The notes below the pieces were generated by a model. It was given only the letters and a program-made list of their open reading frames with translations. It did no database searches and was not told where the DNA came from. Position numbers and translations under genes: made by a program. This document shows, piece after piece, positions 22,636 to 30,900 of a stretch of 64,000 nt of DNA. The stretch's first letter is position 1; every line of letters starts with the position of its first letter. The DNA is taken from assembly GCA_026874595.1 (NCBI GenBank), contig CM049313.1, forward strand, positions 12,151,508-12,215,507, written 5' to 3'. This DNA comes from Sipunculus nudus (lineage: Eukaryota; Annelida; Sipuncula; Golfingiida; Sipunculidae).

Positions 22636-25430
22636 GTATATATATATATTTATATATAACTCTGAAGAAAAACAACACTGTAAATTCACAACAGTCTGTT
22701 TCGGTGGATGCGACCCGATCATCAGGTGAATGTGGTTAGAATGAAGCTAACGGCGTGGTTTGAAAAGCCGAGACATTACGAGTTTACGAGATTATGCTTT
22801 GTGCGAAACAATGGTCAATATTGTAGTAGAAATTGCCTATTTTGTTGTAAAAACGGCCAATATTATAATAATGGCCAATACCGTAATAATAAATGAGAAA
22901 CATTGTAATAACTTTACTTCACCTTTACTGTAATCAGCATGGTGGGGGCTAAAATGGGCAAAAAGGCCAATATTGTAAAAAAAATGCAGTCTAGAAGATT
23001 ATGATTAAATATACGTAGCATAAATGTTATCTGTTTCAATGGATTTCCATTATGACTGCATTCAATATACCAATGAGGAACCAAAATGGCTGTCATTTTA
23101 GAAGGTATTCTCAAAACACATATCGCCTGTTAGATTTGGGATTCATTCTTGAGCTTAAACATGTGCTATTTCAATATGGGCCGTTTTTCCCACTTCCCGT
23201 TTTATTACAATATGGGTAGGGTATGATAATTACAATATGGGTCGTTTTTATAACAATATGGGCCGTTATTACAATATGGGCCGTTTTTTATTACACTATG
23301 GGCCGTTATTACAGTATGGACCAGTTTTATTACAATATGGGCAGGTTATGATTATTACATTAAGGGTCGTTTTTATTACAATATGGGCCGTTATTACATT
23401 ACGTGCCGGTTATTACAATATGGGTCGTAACACCATGCCTTATTTTGGCCTTAAGTCTATCTTCTTTTTCTTTACAAGTTTTCATTGAAATTCTTTACTT
23501 ACAAACAGCATAGAGTCCCAGCGAGGGCATTTCTTTCCTTTAAAGATGATGATCCAGAAACACCTCAAGAACGTCATGACATACGGAGCACAGATGGTCA
23601 GCACACCTGCCCAGATCCAGCGGACTGTCACAGCCTCACACACTTCTGTCACATCTACTGGACTGGACAGACAGTCACTTAGTGGGAAGTTTCTATGTGG
23701 TATAGGAAGACAGGTTTTGACTCCAGTTAAATTAGTGCCATTTTGTCGCTCGCATGCTAGCGGTAATTTTGACCGCAAGTTTGCGGTAATGAAAAGCAGT
23801 GTTGCCTTGGAAATCAATGAGCCTCCGAAGACAAGCAAGAAAATAATGAAAGATGCAATGACTTTGCAGATTTTTGCGACTATGTCCGTTCTTGTTTTCT
23901 CTTTTGGATTTTCCATATCGGCTGAAAACACTCGAATCCCGAACCTCTTCACTGTCCCCATAGTCCTTCAAACAGACAATATATAAATATTAGTTAAAGT
24001 GACATGCTGAGTATGAAGAGGAGGAAAGAAGAACAAAGAAATCATTTATAGGAGTGGGAATCTCAAATTTGTTCAGAAATATGAAACAAATATTCTGTTT
24101 AACAAACCGAATTAGAAAATGTCATCTGCTGTACGGTACCATATGGTGATTTTAATGTGGTTTAGCGAGGTGTAACGAATGCTTCCAATATATGTTTGGG
24201 AAATGTTGGGCAACTCGGAAAGATGAATATCCCGTTTCCTCGAATTTATATCGCAGTTTTTAAATACAGAAAATATTAACATTTATGGCTATGAGCTTAA
24301 TATCAGGTGGTATGTCTCTATCTGGTCCAAAGAAATGACAAGTAGTCGACCGAAATCCACAGTTATTGGCTAACCTGAGAGATATAAACACTTTCAGATA
24401 ACGATAGTACTAATATCAACGTATAAATTGTATGCCCAAGCTTTTAGGAATGCGACGAAAAAAAATAATTACGTATTCTGATTTCATACCACTGTACACC
24501 TGTTCCTATAGACCTAAGGATGTAAACAACTCACCTCCCAAACCTGCTTTTTGATCTGAGAGGTCCACCCGCATGTCTTGTTGCTCTTGTTCGTGGGGCG
24601 GTGGACTTTTTCTTCTGGTAACCACGCTTTTTGTCCAAGACAGCAGCTGCGGCAGCAGGGCGTCCTCGTTCAACTTCATCTTCAGTTGGCGTTTCCTCGT
24701 CCCTCTGGGGACGTGATTTCTGGTTCTTCCGGAAACGGCGATCTTCTTCTTTACCTTCCGGCGACAGTGTCAAGTCCTGCGCTGCTTTGTAAGATTCGTT
24801 ATAGCCCCCTCTATTTGTGGTTTTCTCGACCACGTGTTGTCTTTTTTCCTTTAATGGTTCATCTCTTGTCATCTCGATACTCACATCATCAGCACTGGCG
24901 CCGGTTTTCTCAGCTTCCCTCGTATGATTTTCATCATCGGGTCCCATGTCGTTAACTCTCTGTCTCCTAGCTTTCTCTGGCACCACAGGTTTCTCGATAT
25001 TCTGCTGTTTTGTTTTCTCCGGTAAGCCAGGTGGCTCTTCGTCCTTTTCTCTCCTTTTCTTTGGTAACTCAGGTTTTTCATCTTTTCCTTGATGCTTTTT
25101 GGTTTTATCTGGTAACTCTGGCGGTCCTTGGTCTTTCCTTTTCGTTTTCTCTGGTAACTCTGGTTCCTGTCCGCCGTCATGATCTGAATTTTGCATACGC
25201 CCCTTTTTGGGCGGTAAATCTGGCTTACGCTTTTTATCTCTTATTTGCTGGAACAAGTCTTGGTTTTCATATTCTTTTGCTTCGTCATCGGCATCGTCCT
25301 TTCTGTACGCCGGGTTGTCCAAGCCGTCCGGTGCTTCTTCCTCTTGTCGTTTTTGAAACGTCACAGATTTTGATGGTGTTTCTTTGACTTTATGATGCTC
25401 CCTCTGTTTATCTTTGTTCCGTTTGTCCAT
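5533..25430 (-). CDS. CHS: Chitin synthase, 16 coding exons (whole-gene span)
   Basis: A membrane-bound family 2 glycosyltransferase that polymerises N-acetylglucosamine from UDP-GlcNAc into chitin and extrudes it across the plasma membrane. Sixteen exons on the minus strand join with matching phases to 4,653 nt, 1,550 residues plus TAA. Residues 1-300 form a charged cytoplasmic tail; about 310-770 hold roughly nine membrane segments; the catalytic core covers about 800-1135, with CATMWHE (822-828), LDGDVDF (983-989), EDRW (1092-1095) and QRRRW (1129-1133). The C-terminal block has further membrane segments and SWGTRE (1312-1317). No myosin head is encoded, unlike several molluscan chitin synthases. 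The ATG at 25430 is chosen because an in-frame TGA lies 12 nt before it. In molluscs this enzyme class serves shell matrix, gut or radula chitin; which applies here is unknown. Function is certain at family level, exon borders are predictions. Confidence 0.9.
6897..7386 (-). CDS. CHS: Chitin synthase exon 15 (C-terminal membrane block, SWGTRE)
   Basis: Acceptor CATTTTCAG, donor GTCAGT at 6896; 163 codons plus one base. Three to four hydrophobic helices precede NVTSWGTRE, the conserved motif after the extrusion channel, followed by a hydrophilic loop ending RRESKKRVD. The donor was chosen because exon 16 needs phase 1 and only this site gives it; reading through gives 36 more codons and a stop. 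Confidence 0.85.
7848..8225 (+). repeat. tRNA-derived SINE, near full length (copy 1)
   Basis: Box A TGGCTCAGGGG at 7859-7869 and box B GAGTTCGAATC at about 7895-7905 form an RNA polymerase III promoter of tRNA type. A body of about 300 bp follows, with GGTGAGCGCTCTGC, GGTTCCTCGATGGTTTGACC and AATTCTGCATATATGTAG, then an A-rich end. Related copies occur at 21661-21960, 57450-57775 and 62886-63290. It lies in a chitin synthase intron, antisense to the gene. Confidence 0.75.
8693..8794 (-). CDS. CHS: Chitin synthase exon 14
   Basis: Acceptor CATTGCAG, donor GTAAGA; exactly 34 codons. Encodes [15 protein letters not shown] and a membrane segment [16 protein letters not shown]. Confidence 0.87.
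9368..9570 (-). CDS. CHS: Chitin synthase exon 13 (QRRRW motif)
   Basis: Acceptor CTCAATCAG, donor GTAAGT; 203 nt. Encodes [19 protein letters not shown], the signature QRRRW that binds the growing chain end, then a membrane segment with [15 protein letters not shown]. Confidence 0.92.
10028..10120 (-). CDS. CHS: Chitin synthase exon 12 (EDRW motif)
   Basis: Acceptor TTTCTACAG, donor GTAATA; 93 nt. Encodes [19 protein letters not shown] and SDALTFAPE. The Glu-Asp pair supplies the catalytic base in GT2 polymerases. Confidence 0.9.
10190..10220. repeat. Poly-C and (CA)n run
   Basis: A run of about ten C followed by ACACACAC repeats inside the intron between exons 11 and 12. Confidence 0.85.
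10636..10848 (-). CDS. CHS: Chitin synthase exon 11 (acceptor-site region)
   Basis: Acceptor TCTTTCTCAG, donor GTACGT; 213 nt. Encodes [20 protein letters not shown], then [18 protein letters not shown], a hallmark of chitin synthases, and ends in QYDQ before the EDRW exon. Confidence 0.9.
10851..10920 (+). repeat. 35-bp tandem duplication next to exon 11
   Basis: 10851-10885 and 10886-10920 are near-identical 35-bp units beginning GAGAAAGAGT and ending CCATGGTA(A)C. The first unit supplies the pyrimidine tract of the exon 11 acceptor on the minus strand. Confidence 0.85.
11263..11479 (-). CDS. CHS: Chitin synthase exon 10 (DGD catalytic motif)
   Basis: Acceptor CATGAACAG, donor GTAAGT; 217 nt. 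Starts [10 protein letters not shown] and contains [11 protein letters not shown], the aspartates that bind the metal-nucleotide, then [12 protein letters not shown]. This is a catalytic core exon. Confidence 0.9.
14402..14756. repeat. Degenerate CAGGTAC-rich region
   Basis: Many overlapping copies of CAGGTAC, GGTACAGG and GGCACTGG, e.g. TGGTACAGGCACTGGCACTG near 14650. The words are irregularly spaced, so it looks like an old expanded simple repeat. Confidence 0.5.
14849..14906. repeat. (TA)n microsatellite
   Basis: About 28 uninterrupted TA units in intron 9. Confidence 0.95.
15962..16396. mobile_element. Dispersed TTAAAGG-ended element, copy A
   Basis: Starts TTAAAGGTGCACATTCACC and ends GGTCCCTTTAA, a short imperfect inverted end pair. 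The interior (GTAAACACAGCAATGTTGAC, GCTCTGGCTTAT, AAGCAGCCTGTGT) aligns over its whole length with 36305-36772. It has no open frame, consistent with a MITE-like non-autonomous DNA element. Its right end is 6 bases from exon 9 of chitin synthase. Confidence 0.6.
16402..16552 (-). CDS. CHS: Chitin synthase exon 9 (TPYGG and KKRWSQ)
   Basis: Acceptor ATTTTGTAG, donor GTAATTTAAAGG; 151 nt. Encodes [13 protein letters not shown] and ends KHKKRWSQ, both conserved in animal chitin synthases. The intron carries a dispersed repeat whose end lies at intron position +6. Confidence 0.88.
17081..17183 (-). CDS. CHS: Chitin synthase exon 8 (YFDDAFE motif)
   Basis: Acceptor GGTATCAG, donor GTAAAA; 103 nt. 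Encodes QIYFDDAFE, a conserved nucleotide-sugar-binding region, then [15 protein letters not shown]. Confidence 0.86.
17685..17746 (-). CDS. CHS: Chitin synthase exon 7
   Basis: Acceptor ATATTTCAG, donor GTGAGT; 62 nt, open in the required phase. Codes a Lys/Glu-rich linker [13 protein letters not shown] followed by IDYYEFE, the loop that varies between chitin synthases before the Phe-Asp-Asp segment. Confidence 0.82.
17981..18071. repeat. Compound (TA)n(GA)n(CAGA)n microsatellite
   Basis: TA units run into GA units and then CAGA units in the intron downstream of exon 6, ending about 65 bases from that exon's donor. Confidence 0.95.
18136..18251 (-). CDS. CHS: Chitin synthase exon 6 (CATMWHE motif)
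   Basis: Acceptor CAACACAG, donor GTCTGT; 38 codons plus two bases. An acidic run [11 protein letters not shown] leads into [12 protein letters not shown], the conserved start of the chitin synthase catalytic domain, then [11 protein letters not shown]. Confidence 0.88.
18654..18753 (-). CDS. CHS: Chitin synthase exon 5
   Basis: Acceptor TTTAATAG, donor GTCAGT; 100 nt giving [19 protein letters not shown] and a basic stretch ending in GLK. The LW-D-G-EQ-LNRR pattern is conserved before the catalytic core. The first 23 bases of the exon and its splice site are repeated three more times in the upstream intron (see the tandem repeat at 18731-18962). Only the copy at 18753 keeps the frame open. 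Confidence 0.85.
18731..18962 (-). repeat. Four tandem copies of the exon 5 splice acceptor region
   Basis: A unit of 64-74 bp containing CCCACAGAGNCTGTACCAGCAG plus the flanking intron recurs at 18731, 18795, 18869 and 18935. The first copy is the real start of exon 5. On the minus strand each copy offers an acceptor: AACAG before ACTGCTG at 18817 and 18891, AACAG before ACTTCTG at 18957, and the used AATAG at 18753. Use of the 18817 site would add 64 nt and hit an in-frame TAA. Confidence 0.9.
18754..19869 (-). other. Chitin synthase introns 3 and 4
   Basis: Introns 18754-19302 and 19462-19869. The first contains the duplicated acceptor units; otherwise AT-rich with nothing recognisable. 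Confidence 0.55.
19303..19461 (-). CDS. CHS: Chitin synthase exon 4
   Basis: Acceptor ATATTTCAG, donor GTAAAG; starts by completing Asn and ends with two bases of a Lys codon. It holds [13 protein letters not shown], a membrane segment [20 protein letters not shown] and [10 protein letters not shown], all of the type found just ahead of the catalytic domain in chitin synthases. Confidence 0.87.
19870..20660 (-). CDS. CHS: Chitin synthase exon 3 (N-terminal membrane domain)
   Basis: Acceptor TTCTTACAG, donor GTAATG; 263 codons plus two bases. It encodes about seven hydrophobic helices, including [17 protein letters not shown] and the later [16 protein letters not shown], with NFT, NKT and NFS sequons in the loops. 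This multi-helix block matches the N-terminal membrane region of animal chitin synthases. The exon continues upstream of the first Met in the frame with AFIIETLYA. Confidence 0.87.
21595..21660. repeat. (TA)n microsatellite
   Basis: About 33 TA units directly before the SINE fragment. Confidence 0.95.
21661..21960 (+). repeat. SINE copy 2, missing its tRNA head
   Basis: Begins in the SINE body at CCCCATCCAGGGTGAGCGCTC and follows copy 1 through GAGTTCCTCCATG, GACTCAGTAATGGGGA and ACAGATGTAC. The polymerase III head is absent, its place taken by the TA tract. Confidence 0.65.
22567..22658. repeat. (TA)n microsatellite
   Basis: A TA tract with a few TG/T interruptions near its right end. Confidence 0.95.
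23503..23965 (-). CDS. CHS: Chitin synthase exon 2 (first membrane pair)
   Basis: The first base completes Arg 299 from exon 1; ends after a whole codon at donor GTAAGT. It encodes a hydrophobic segment starting [16 protein letters not shown], a presumably extracellular loop with Cys residues and one NLT glycosylation site, and a second membrane segment around [16 protein letters not shown] plus-strand open frame of 146 codons over the same bases is a shadow. Confidence 0.85.
23966..24534 (-). other. Chitin synthase intron 1
   Basis: 569 bp, donor GTGAGT, acceptor TTTGAAG. AT-rich, nothing else seen. Confidence 0.6.
24535..25430 (-). CDS. CHS: Chitin synthase exon 1 (charged N-terminal tail)
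   Basis: Starts at ATG 25430 and codes residues 1-298 plus two bases; donor GTGAGT at 24534. The tail is extremely hydrophilic. It holds six spaced Pro motifs (DLPPKK, ELPEKTK, ELPDKTK, ELPKKRR, GLPEKTK, VVPEKA) between residues 71 and 153, then an acidic part, and ends in a strongly basic stretch ([10 protein letters not shown] and following) just before the first membrane segment. Nothing in it is conserved across chitin synthases, so it is probably a regulatory or scaffold-binding tail. Confidence 0.85.
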
Positions 25431-25439
25431 TTTGATATA

Positions 25440-25447
25440 TCAGCTGC
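25440..25447 (-). promoter_or_regulatory. In-frame upstream stop and possible 5'-UTR splice acceptor
   Basis: On the minus strand TCTACTTTCAG ends at 25447, 17 nt before the start codon at 25430, and TGA (25442-25440) lies in frame. This supports 25430 as the true start and suggests a non-coding first exon further upstream. Confidence 0.4.
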
Positions 25448-26170
25448 TGAAAGTAGACCAATCATTAGCGAACATATGGCCAGGGTTTTTTTATATGTAA
25501 GAAAAGATATTTTTAAAATAAGATATACAGGAAATAGTGTGTTGTTGACAAGCCGGTTTAACCGGATAAATATCGGTATGATTGCTCAGCAGCTTGTTGC
25601 TAATGTGCAGGGCCACCTATACTTTGTGTACATATTGTATTTGTATATGGTGTAAATTTACTGATTATGTCACCAATAATATGTACTTGCATCGCTTTTG
25701 TATAATATGTATATATAGAACATGTCAATGAAACGGGTTTAGCTAGTCATAAACCTAAAGTTGAGCATTCATGAAAGTACAAGAAAAGAGGGAATATGAG
25801 AGTTCTAAAGAACCGTTTTCAAGAAAACCCCTTTTTTCACAGGGGGTAGTTCCTATAATATTTTAACATACACTGTCACTTGCAAGTTTCCATTAAAGTG
25901 ACAACTATGTTCTATTCCTTATTTTTTTTCTCATGGTTTCTACAGGTTTTGTTTTGCATTTCACCTTCTGTTACATAATTGTGAATCACATTTCCATTCA
26001 TTTAAGCTTGCAGAAATTTATGTGAGAATTTGGGATGGCCGTTTGTACATCGTGTGACAAGCATTTCTTCTTAAGAAATATGTAAAACCAGCTAACTCGA
26101 CTGTGAACGACCACACGAAATCGATACCGAGTTAGTGGTGTTTTGGGTAAGTGTGTGTTGGCGGTGTGGT

Positions 26171-26190
26171 GGGGGGGGGGGGGGGGGGGG
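26171..26190. repeat. Poly-G run (20 G)
   Basis: Twenty consecutive G at the edge of the G/T-rich minisatellite. Confidence 0.95.
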
Positions 26191-26224
26191 TAGCGTTACT
26201 AGATACGTTGGGTTACCGGAGTGA

Positions 26225-26760
26225 AGTGACAGAGTTTCTTGGGTGTTGTTGTTACTGGGATGGTACTATCATGGTAGTGTAATGGGGGCGCTAATTTTCA
26301 CCGGATTGAAGTGTGAATGGGTTTTGGTGTTATCGGGGGTTGTTGCGTTATTGGGTTTTGGTGTTACCAGGGTCGTGGTGTTTTCGGATTTTTGTGTTAT
26401 CAGGATTCTTGTGTTTATGGATTTTGGTGTTATCTGTATTGTTGCGTTATCGGGTTGGTTTTGGCGTTATCGGGGTTGTTGCGTAATTGGGTTTTGGTGT
26501 TTTCGGGTTTGCTGTGTTATCGGGTTTTGGTGTTATCGGGGTTGTTGCGTTATTCGGTTTTGGTATTATTGAGGTTGTTGTGTTATCTGGTTTTGGTGTT
26601 ATCGGGATTTTTGTGTTATCGAGGCTGTGCTTTTATTGCAACTGTGATGTTATCTGGGCGGTGGTCCTACTCGGCTGACCCGTGTTAATGGTTTTCTTAC
26701 TTGGGAGGTGGTGCTATCGGGGTGGTAAAGTTATCGGGGTTTTGGAGGTATCTTTGTGAC
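26225..26760 (+). repeat. G/T-rich minisatellite, GTTATCGGGTTTTGGT type
   Basis: Degenerate tandem units of roughly 15-30 bp built from GTTATCGGG, GTTGTTGCG and TTTTGGTGTT. The strand is strongly G/T-skewed. The open frames over it (up to 123 codons) are by-products of the repeat. Confidence 0.8.
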
Positions 26761-27608
26761 TGAGCTAGGTATACTGAACAAGTTTTCATGTATTAACATG
26801 GTGCACTGATACAATATATGGCCGCTTTGGCAGGGTGGTCGTATTACCACAGTGGTTGTCACTTCCATATTTCTCCTTCCACCAACCAATGGATAATTAA
26901 GCTGGGTGTTGATATAAATAAACTGAACACATCTACAACATGAAATTATGACTTTAACTTGAAAAAAGATAATTGATTCATTCCCTGTTGCCAGCACAAT
27001 CTATTAAGTGATTATACAAATAGCCAATTCAAAGAAAATAAATTTTAAAACATTTTTTTTCTTTCCACATAACCATCCGAGATTATTCCTCTTATTTTTA
27101 AATTCCAAGTCTATAATAAATTAGATCCTCCTCCATCTAAATAACAACTATCGGAATAAATCTTGGGTTATAAAATGAGCGGGAGCCAGTCTAACATGAT
27201 CTTGTTAAAATGAACAGCGTGTCACAAAAATTATTTTATATGACTCGCATGAGAACGGTAAAAAGAGAACACGCTTCCGCAGTTCATGAAAGACTTGCAG
27301 GTGAAGAGAAATCAAGCCGAGACTGTACCAAATAAATCAATATGTAAATGTAAACCAGTATTTATACGCTGACCATTGACACGTAAGGTTGTAATTCAAC
27401 ACTCCGCCACTCCAGATAACAGATGTCTTGTACAGGTCAAGTGTTCCATGGCACAATAAAATGATGATAAAACACTACGGATATTTAACAAAGGTAGACG
27501 CGCCGAGCTCGGGCATGTTAAATCATTTTTTAATCAAAATTTAACTCTTCCCTTGCAGTTGAATGTCAGCCCTTTTTAGGCCTATATTGATGAACAATTA
27601 CTGCTTAG

Positions 27609-27800
27609 AGTAGGGCTGGGTATCTCCTACAATTTTCGTATTGCAATATATTGCTATTCATATCTTCATTGTAAAAAATGTATAGGAACCGAATATGTTT
27701 TCTAGGACTTGGTATAGGTCAGCTATTCAGGTACAATACGTTTTGCAATACGCGTAAAAGGAAACCCAATCCGTATTGATGAATCACTTCATTTTTTAGT
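27609..27800. repeat. Possible fragment of a hAT-type short element
   Basis: TAGGGCTGGGTATCTCC followed by CGTATTGCAATATATTGC and CAATACGTTTTGCAATACGCG resembles the ends of short hAT-derived elements with ambiguous TATCG-rich interiors. Similar wording occurs at 33744-33815 and 39057-39145. No clean inverted ends or target duplication were found. Confidence 0.25.
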
Positions 27801-27990
27801 GGTATCATTTCTGAAAAAAAGGTCAATATAAGATATAAAGAGCAGCTTCAGGTTTATAAATAACTCAAGATCATAGTTTTCGGACTCTATGACTTGTATC
27901 TATATTTGTGTGTTTCTTTCATGTTTCACCGAAACGATGAAACAGCATGCATAACGTATCGATTATCGTATCGATGTGGGGTATCAAAAT

Positions 27991-30900
27991 GTATTCCTAC
28001 TATGTGGTATATCAGGCCTACTTGAACATTTCCTACTATGTGGTATATCAGTCCTACTTGAACATTTCCTACAATGTGGTATATCAGGCCTACTTGACCA
28101 TTTCCAACTATGTGGTATATCATGCCTACTTGAACATTTCCTACTATGTGGTATATCAGGCCTAATTAAATATATGTCCTACTATGTGGTATATCAGGCC
28201 TACTTGAATATTTCCTACTATGTGGTATGTCAGGCCTACTTGAACATTTCCTACTATATGGTATATCAGGCCTACTTGAACATTTCCTACTATGTGGTAT
28301 ATCATGCCTACTTGAACATTTCCTACTATGTGGTATATCAGGCCTACTTGAACATTTCCTACTATGTGGTATATCAGGCCTAATTAAGTATATGTTCTAC
28401 TATGTGGTATATCAGGCCTTATTAAATATATGTCCTACCATGTGGTATATCTGGCCTACTTGAACATTTCCTACTATGTGGTATATCAGGGCTAATTAAA
28501 TATATGTCCTACCATGTGGTATATCTGGCCTACTTGAACATTTCCTACTATGTGGTATATCAGGCCTAATTAAATATATGTCCTACTATGTGGTATATCA
28601 GGCCTACTTGAATATTTCCTACTATGTGGTTTATCAGGCCTAATTAAATTTATGTCCTGCTATGTGGTATATCAGGCCTACTTGAACATTTCCTACTATG
28701 TGGTATGTCAGGTCTACTTGAACATTTCCTACTATGGGGTATGTCAGGCCTACTTGAACATATCCTACTATGTGGAATGTCAGGCCTACTTGAACATGTT
28801 CTACTATGTGGTATGTCAGGCCTACTTGAACATGTCCTACTATGTGGTATATCAGGCCTACTCGAATATTTCCTACTATGTGGTATATCAGGCCTATTTG
28901 AATATTTCCTTCTATGTGGTATATCAGGCCTACTTGAACATTTCCGACTATGTGGTATATCAGGCCTACTTGAACATTTCCTACTATGTGGTATATCAGG
29001 CCTGTTTGAACATTTCCTACTATGTGGTATATCAGGCCTATTTGAACATTTCCTACTATGTGGTATATCAGGCCTACTGGAACATTTCCTACTCTGTTGT
29101 ATATCAGGCCTTTTTGAACATTTCCTACTATGTGGTATATCAGGCCTACTTGAACATTTCCTACTATGTGGTATATCAGGCCTATTTGAACATATCCTAC
29201 TATGTGGTATATCAGGCCTATTTGAACATTTCCTACTATGTGGTATATCAGGCCTACTTGAATATTTCCTACTATGTGGGATGTCAGGCCTGTTTGAACA
29301 TTTCCTACTATGTGGTATATCAGGCCTGTTTGAACATTTCCTACTATGTGGTATATCAGGCCTATTTGAATATTTCCTACTATGTGGTATATCAGGCCTA
29401 TTTGAACATTTCCTACTATGTGGTATATCAGGCCTACTTGAATATTTCCTACTATGTGGTATATCAGGCCTATTTGAACATTTCGTTCTATGTGGTATAT
29501 CAGGCCTATTTGAACATTTCTTTCTATGTGGTATATCAGGCCTATTTGAACATTTCCTACTATGTGGTATATCAGGCCTATTTGAACATTTCCTACTATG
29601 TGGTATGTCAGGCCTATTTGAAACTTTCCTACTATGTTGTATGTCAGGTCTACTTGAAAATTTCCTACTATGTGATATGTCAGGCCTACTTGAACATGTC
29701 CTACTATGTGGTATGTCAGGCTTACTTGAACATTTCCTACTATGTGGTATGTCAAGCCTACTTGAACATTTCCTACTATGTGGTATATCAGGCCTACTTG
29801 AACATTTCCTACTATGTGGTTATCCTACTGGAACATTTCCTACTATGTGGTATATCAGGCCTTTTTGAACATTTCCTACTTTGTGGTATATCAGGCCTAC
29901 TTGAACATTTCCTACTGTGTGGTATATCAGGCCTACTTGAACATTTCCTACTATATGGTATATCAGGCCTATTTGAACATTTCCTACTATGTGGTATATC
30001 AGGCCTATTTGAATATTTCCTACTATGTGGTATATCAGGCCTACATGAATATTTCCTACTATGTGGTTTATCAGGCCTAATTAAATTTATGTCCTGCTAT
30101 GTGGTATATCAGGCCTACTTGACCATTTCCTAGTATGTGGTATGTCAGGTGTACTTGAACATTTCCTACTATGTGGTATGTCAGGCCTACTTGAACATGT
30201 CCTACTATGTGGAATGTCAGGCCTACTTGAACATGTCCTACTATGTGGTATGTCAGGCCTACTTGAACATGTCCTACTATGTGGTATATCAGGCCTACTT
30301 GAATATTTCCTACTATGTGGTATATCAGGCCTATTTGAATATTTCCTTCTATGTGGTATATCAGGCCTTCTTGAACATTTCCTACTATGTGGTATATCAG
30401 GCCTACTTGAACATTTCCTACTATGTGGTATATCAGGCCTATTTGAACATTTCCTACTATGTGGTATATCAGGCCTACTGGAACATTTCCTACTCTGTTG
30501 TATATCAGGCCTTTTTGAACATTTCCTACTATGTGGAATATCAGGCCTACTTGAATATATGTCCTACTATGTGGTATATCAGGCCTACTTGAATATTTCC
30601 CACTATGTGCTATATCAGGCCTATTTGAAAATTATCTACTATGTGGTATATCAGGCCTAATTAAATATATGTCCTGCTATGTGGTATACCAGGCCTACTT
30701 GAACATTTCCTAGTATGTGGTATGTCAGGTCTACTTGAACATTTACTTACTATGTGGTATGTCAGGCCTACTTGAACATGTCCTACTATGTGGAATATCA
30801 GGCTTACTTGAACATGTCCTACTAGGTGGTATGTCAGGCCTACTTGAACATGTCCTACTATGTGGTATATCAGGCCTACTTGAATATTTCCTACTATGTG

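Larger units (their letters stand above)
21148..23438. mobile_element. Foldback-type element with minisatellite inverted arms
   Basis: The left arm (about 21148-21363) has repeated units such as GGCCCATATTGTAATAAAAAC. The right arm (about 23166-23438) is the same kind of array in reverse orientation (GTTATTACAATATGGGCCG). Both outer ends read GTTACGAC inward and both inner ends carry a GTGGGTAAAACGGCC-like unit. Long inverted arms built of short tandem units are the definition of foldback transposons. A third block of related GGCCAATATTGTAA units lies at about 22810-22985. No transposase frame is visible. Confidence 0.6.
20881..23450. mobile_element. Harbinger-like MITE, copy 1, split by a foldback element
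   Basis: Left part 20881-21150 starts GGCAAAAAAAGGTATGG and runs to GCGGGCGGTGCCTGAAAACC. The missing end, CATGCCTTATTTTGGCC, appears at 23434-23450. TTA flanks both sides (20878-20880 and 23451-23453), which fits a 3-bp target duplication. The same element is intact at 52545-52880 and 54226-54563. Assignment to PIF/Harbinger rests only on the 3-bp duplication and GGCC-type ends. Confidence 0.65.
20661..23502 (-). other. Chitin synthase intron 2, made mostly of nested repeats
   Basis: From about 20881 to 23450 the intron is a TTA-flanked short element interrupted by a 2.3-kb foldback-type element, which itself holds a SINE piece and two long TA tracts. Only about 220 bp on one side and 50 bp on the other look like original intron. 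Confidence 0.65.

Noticed and set aside
23485-25387. Plus-strand frames of 125-146 codons opposite chitin synthase exons 1 and 2
   Set aside because: Mirror frames of real minus-strand exons whose frame, splice phase and family motifs agree.
26243-26688. Gly/Cys/Val-rich hydrophobic proteins
   Set aside because: By-products of the GTTATCGGG minisatellite in several frames.
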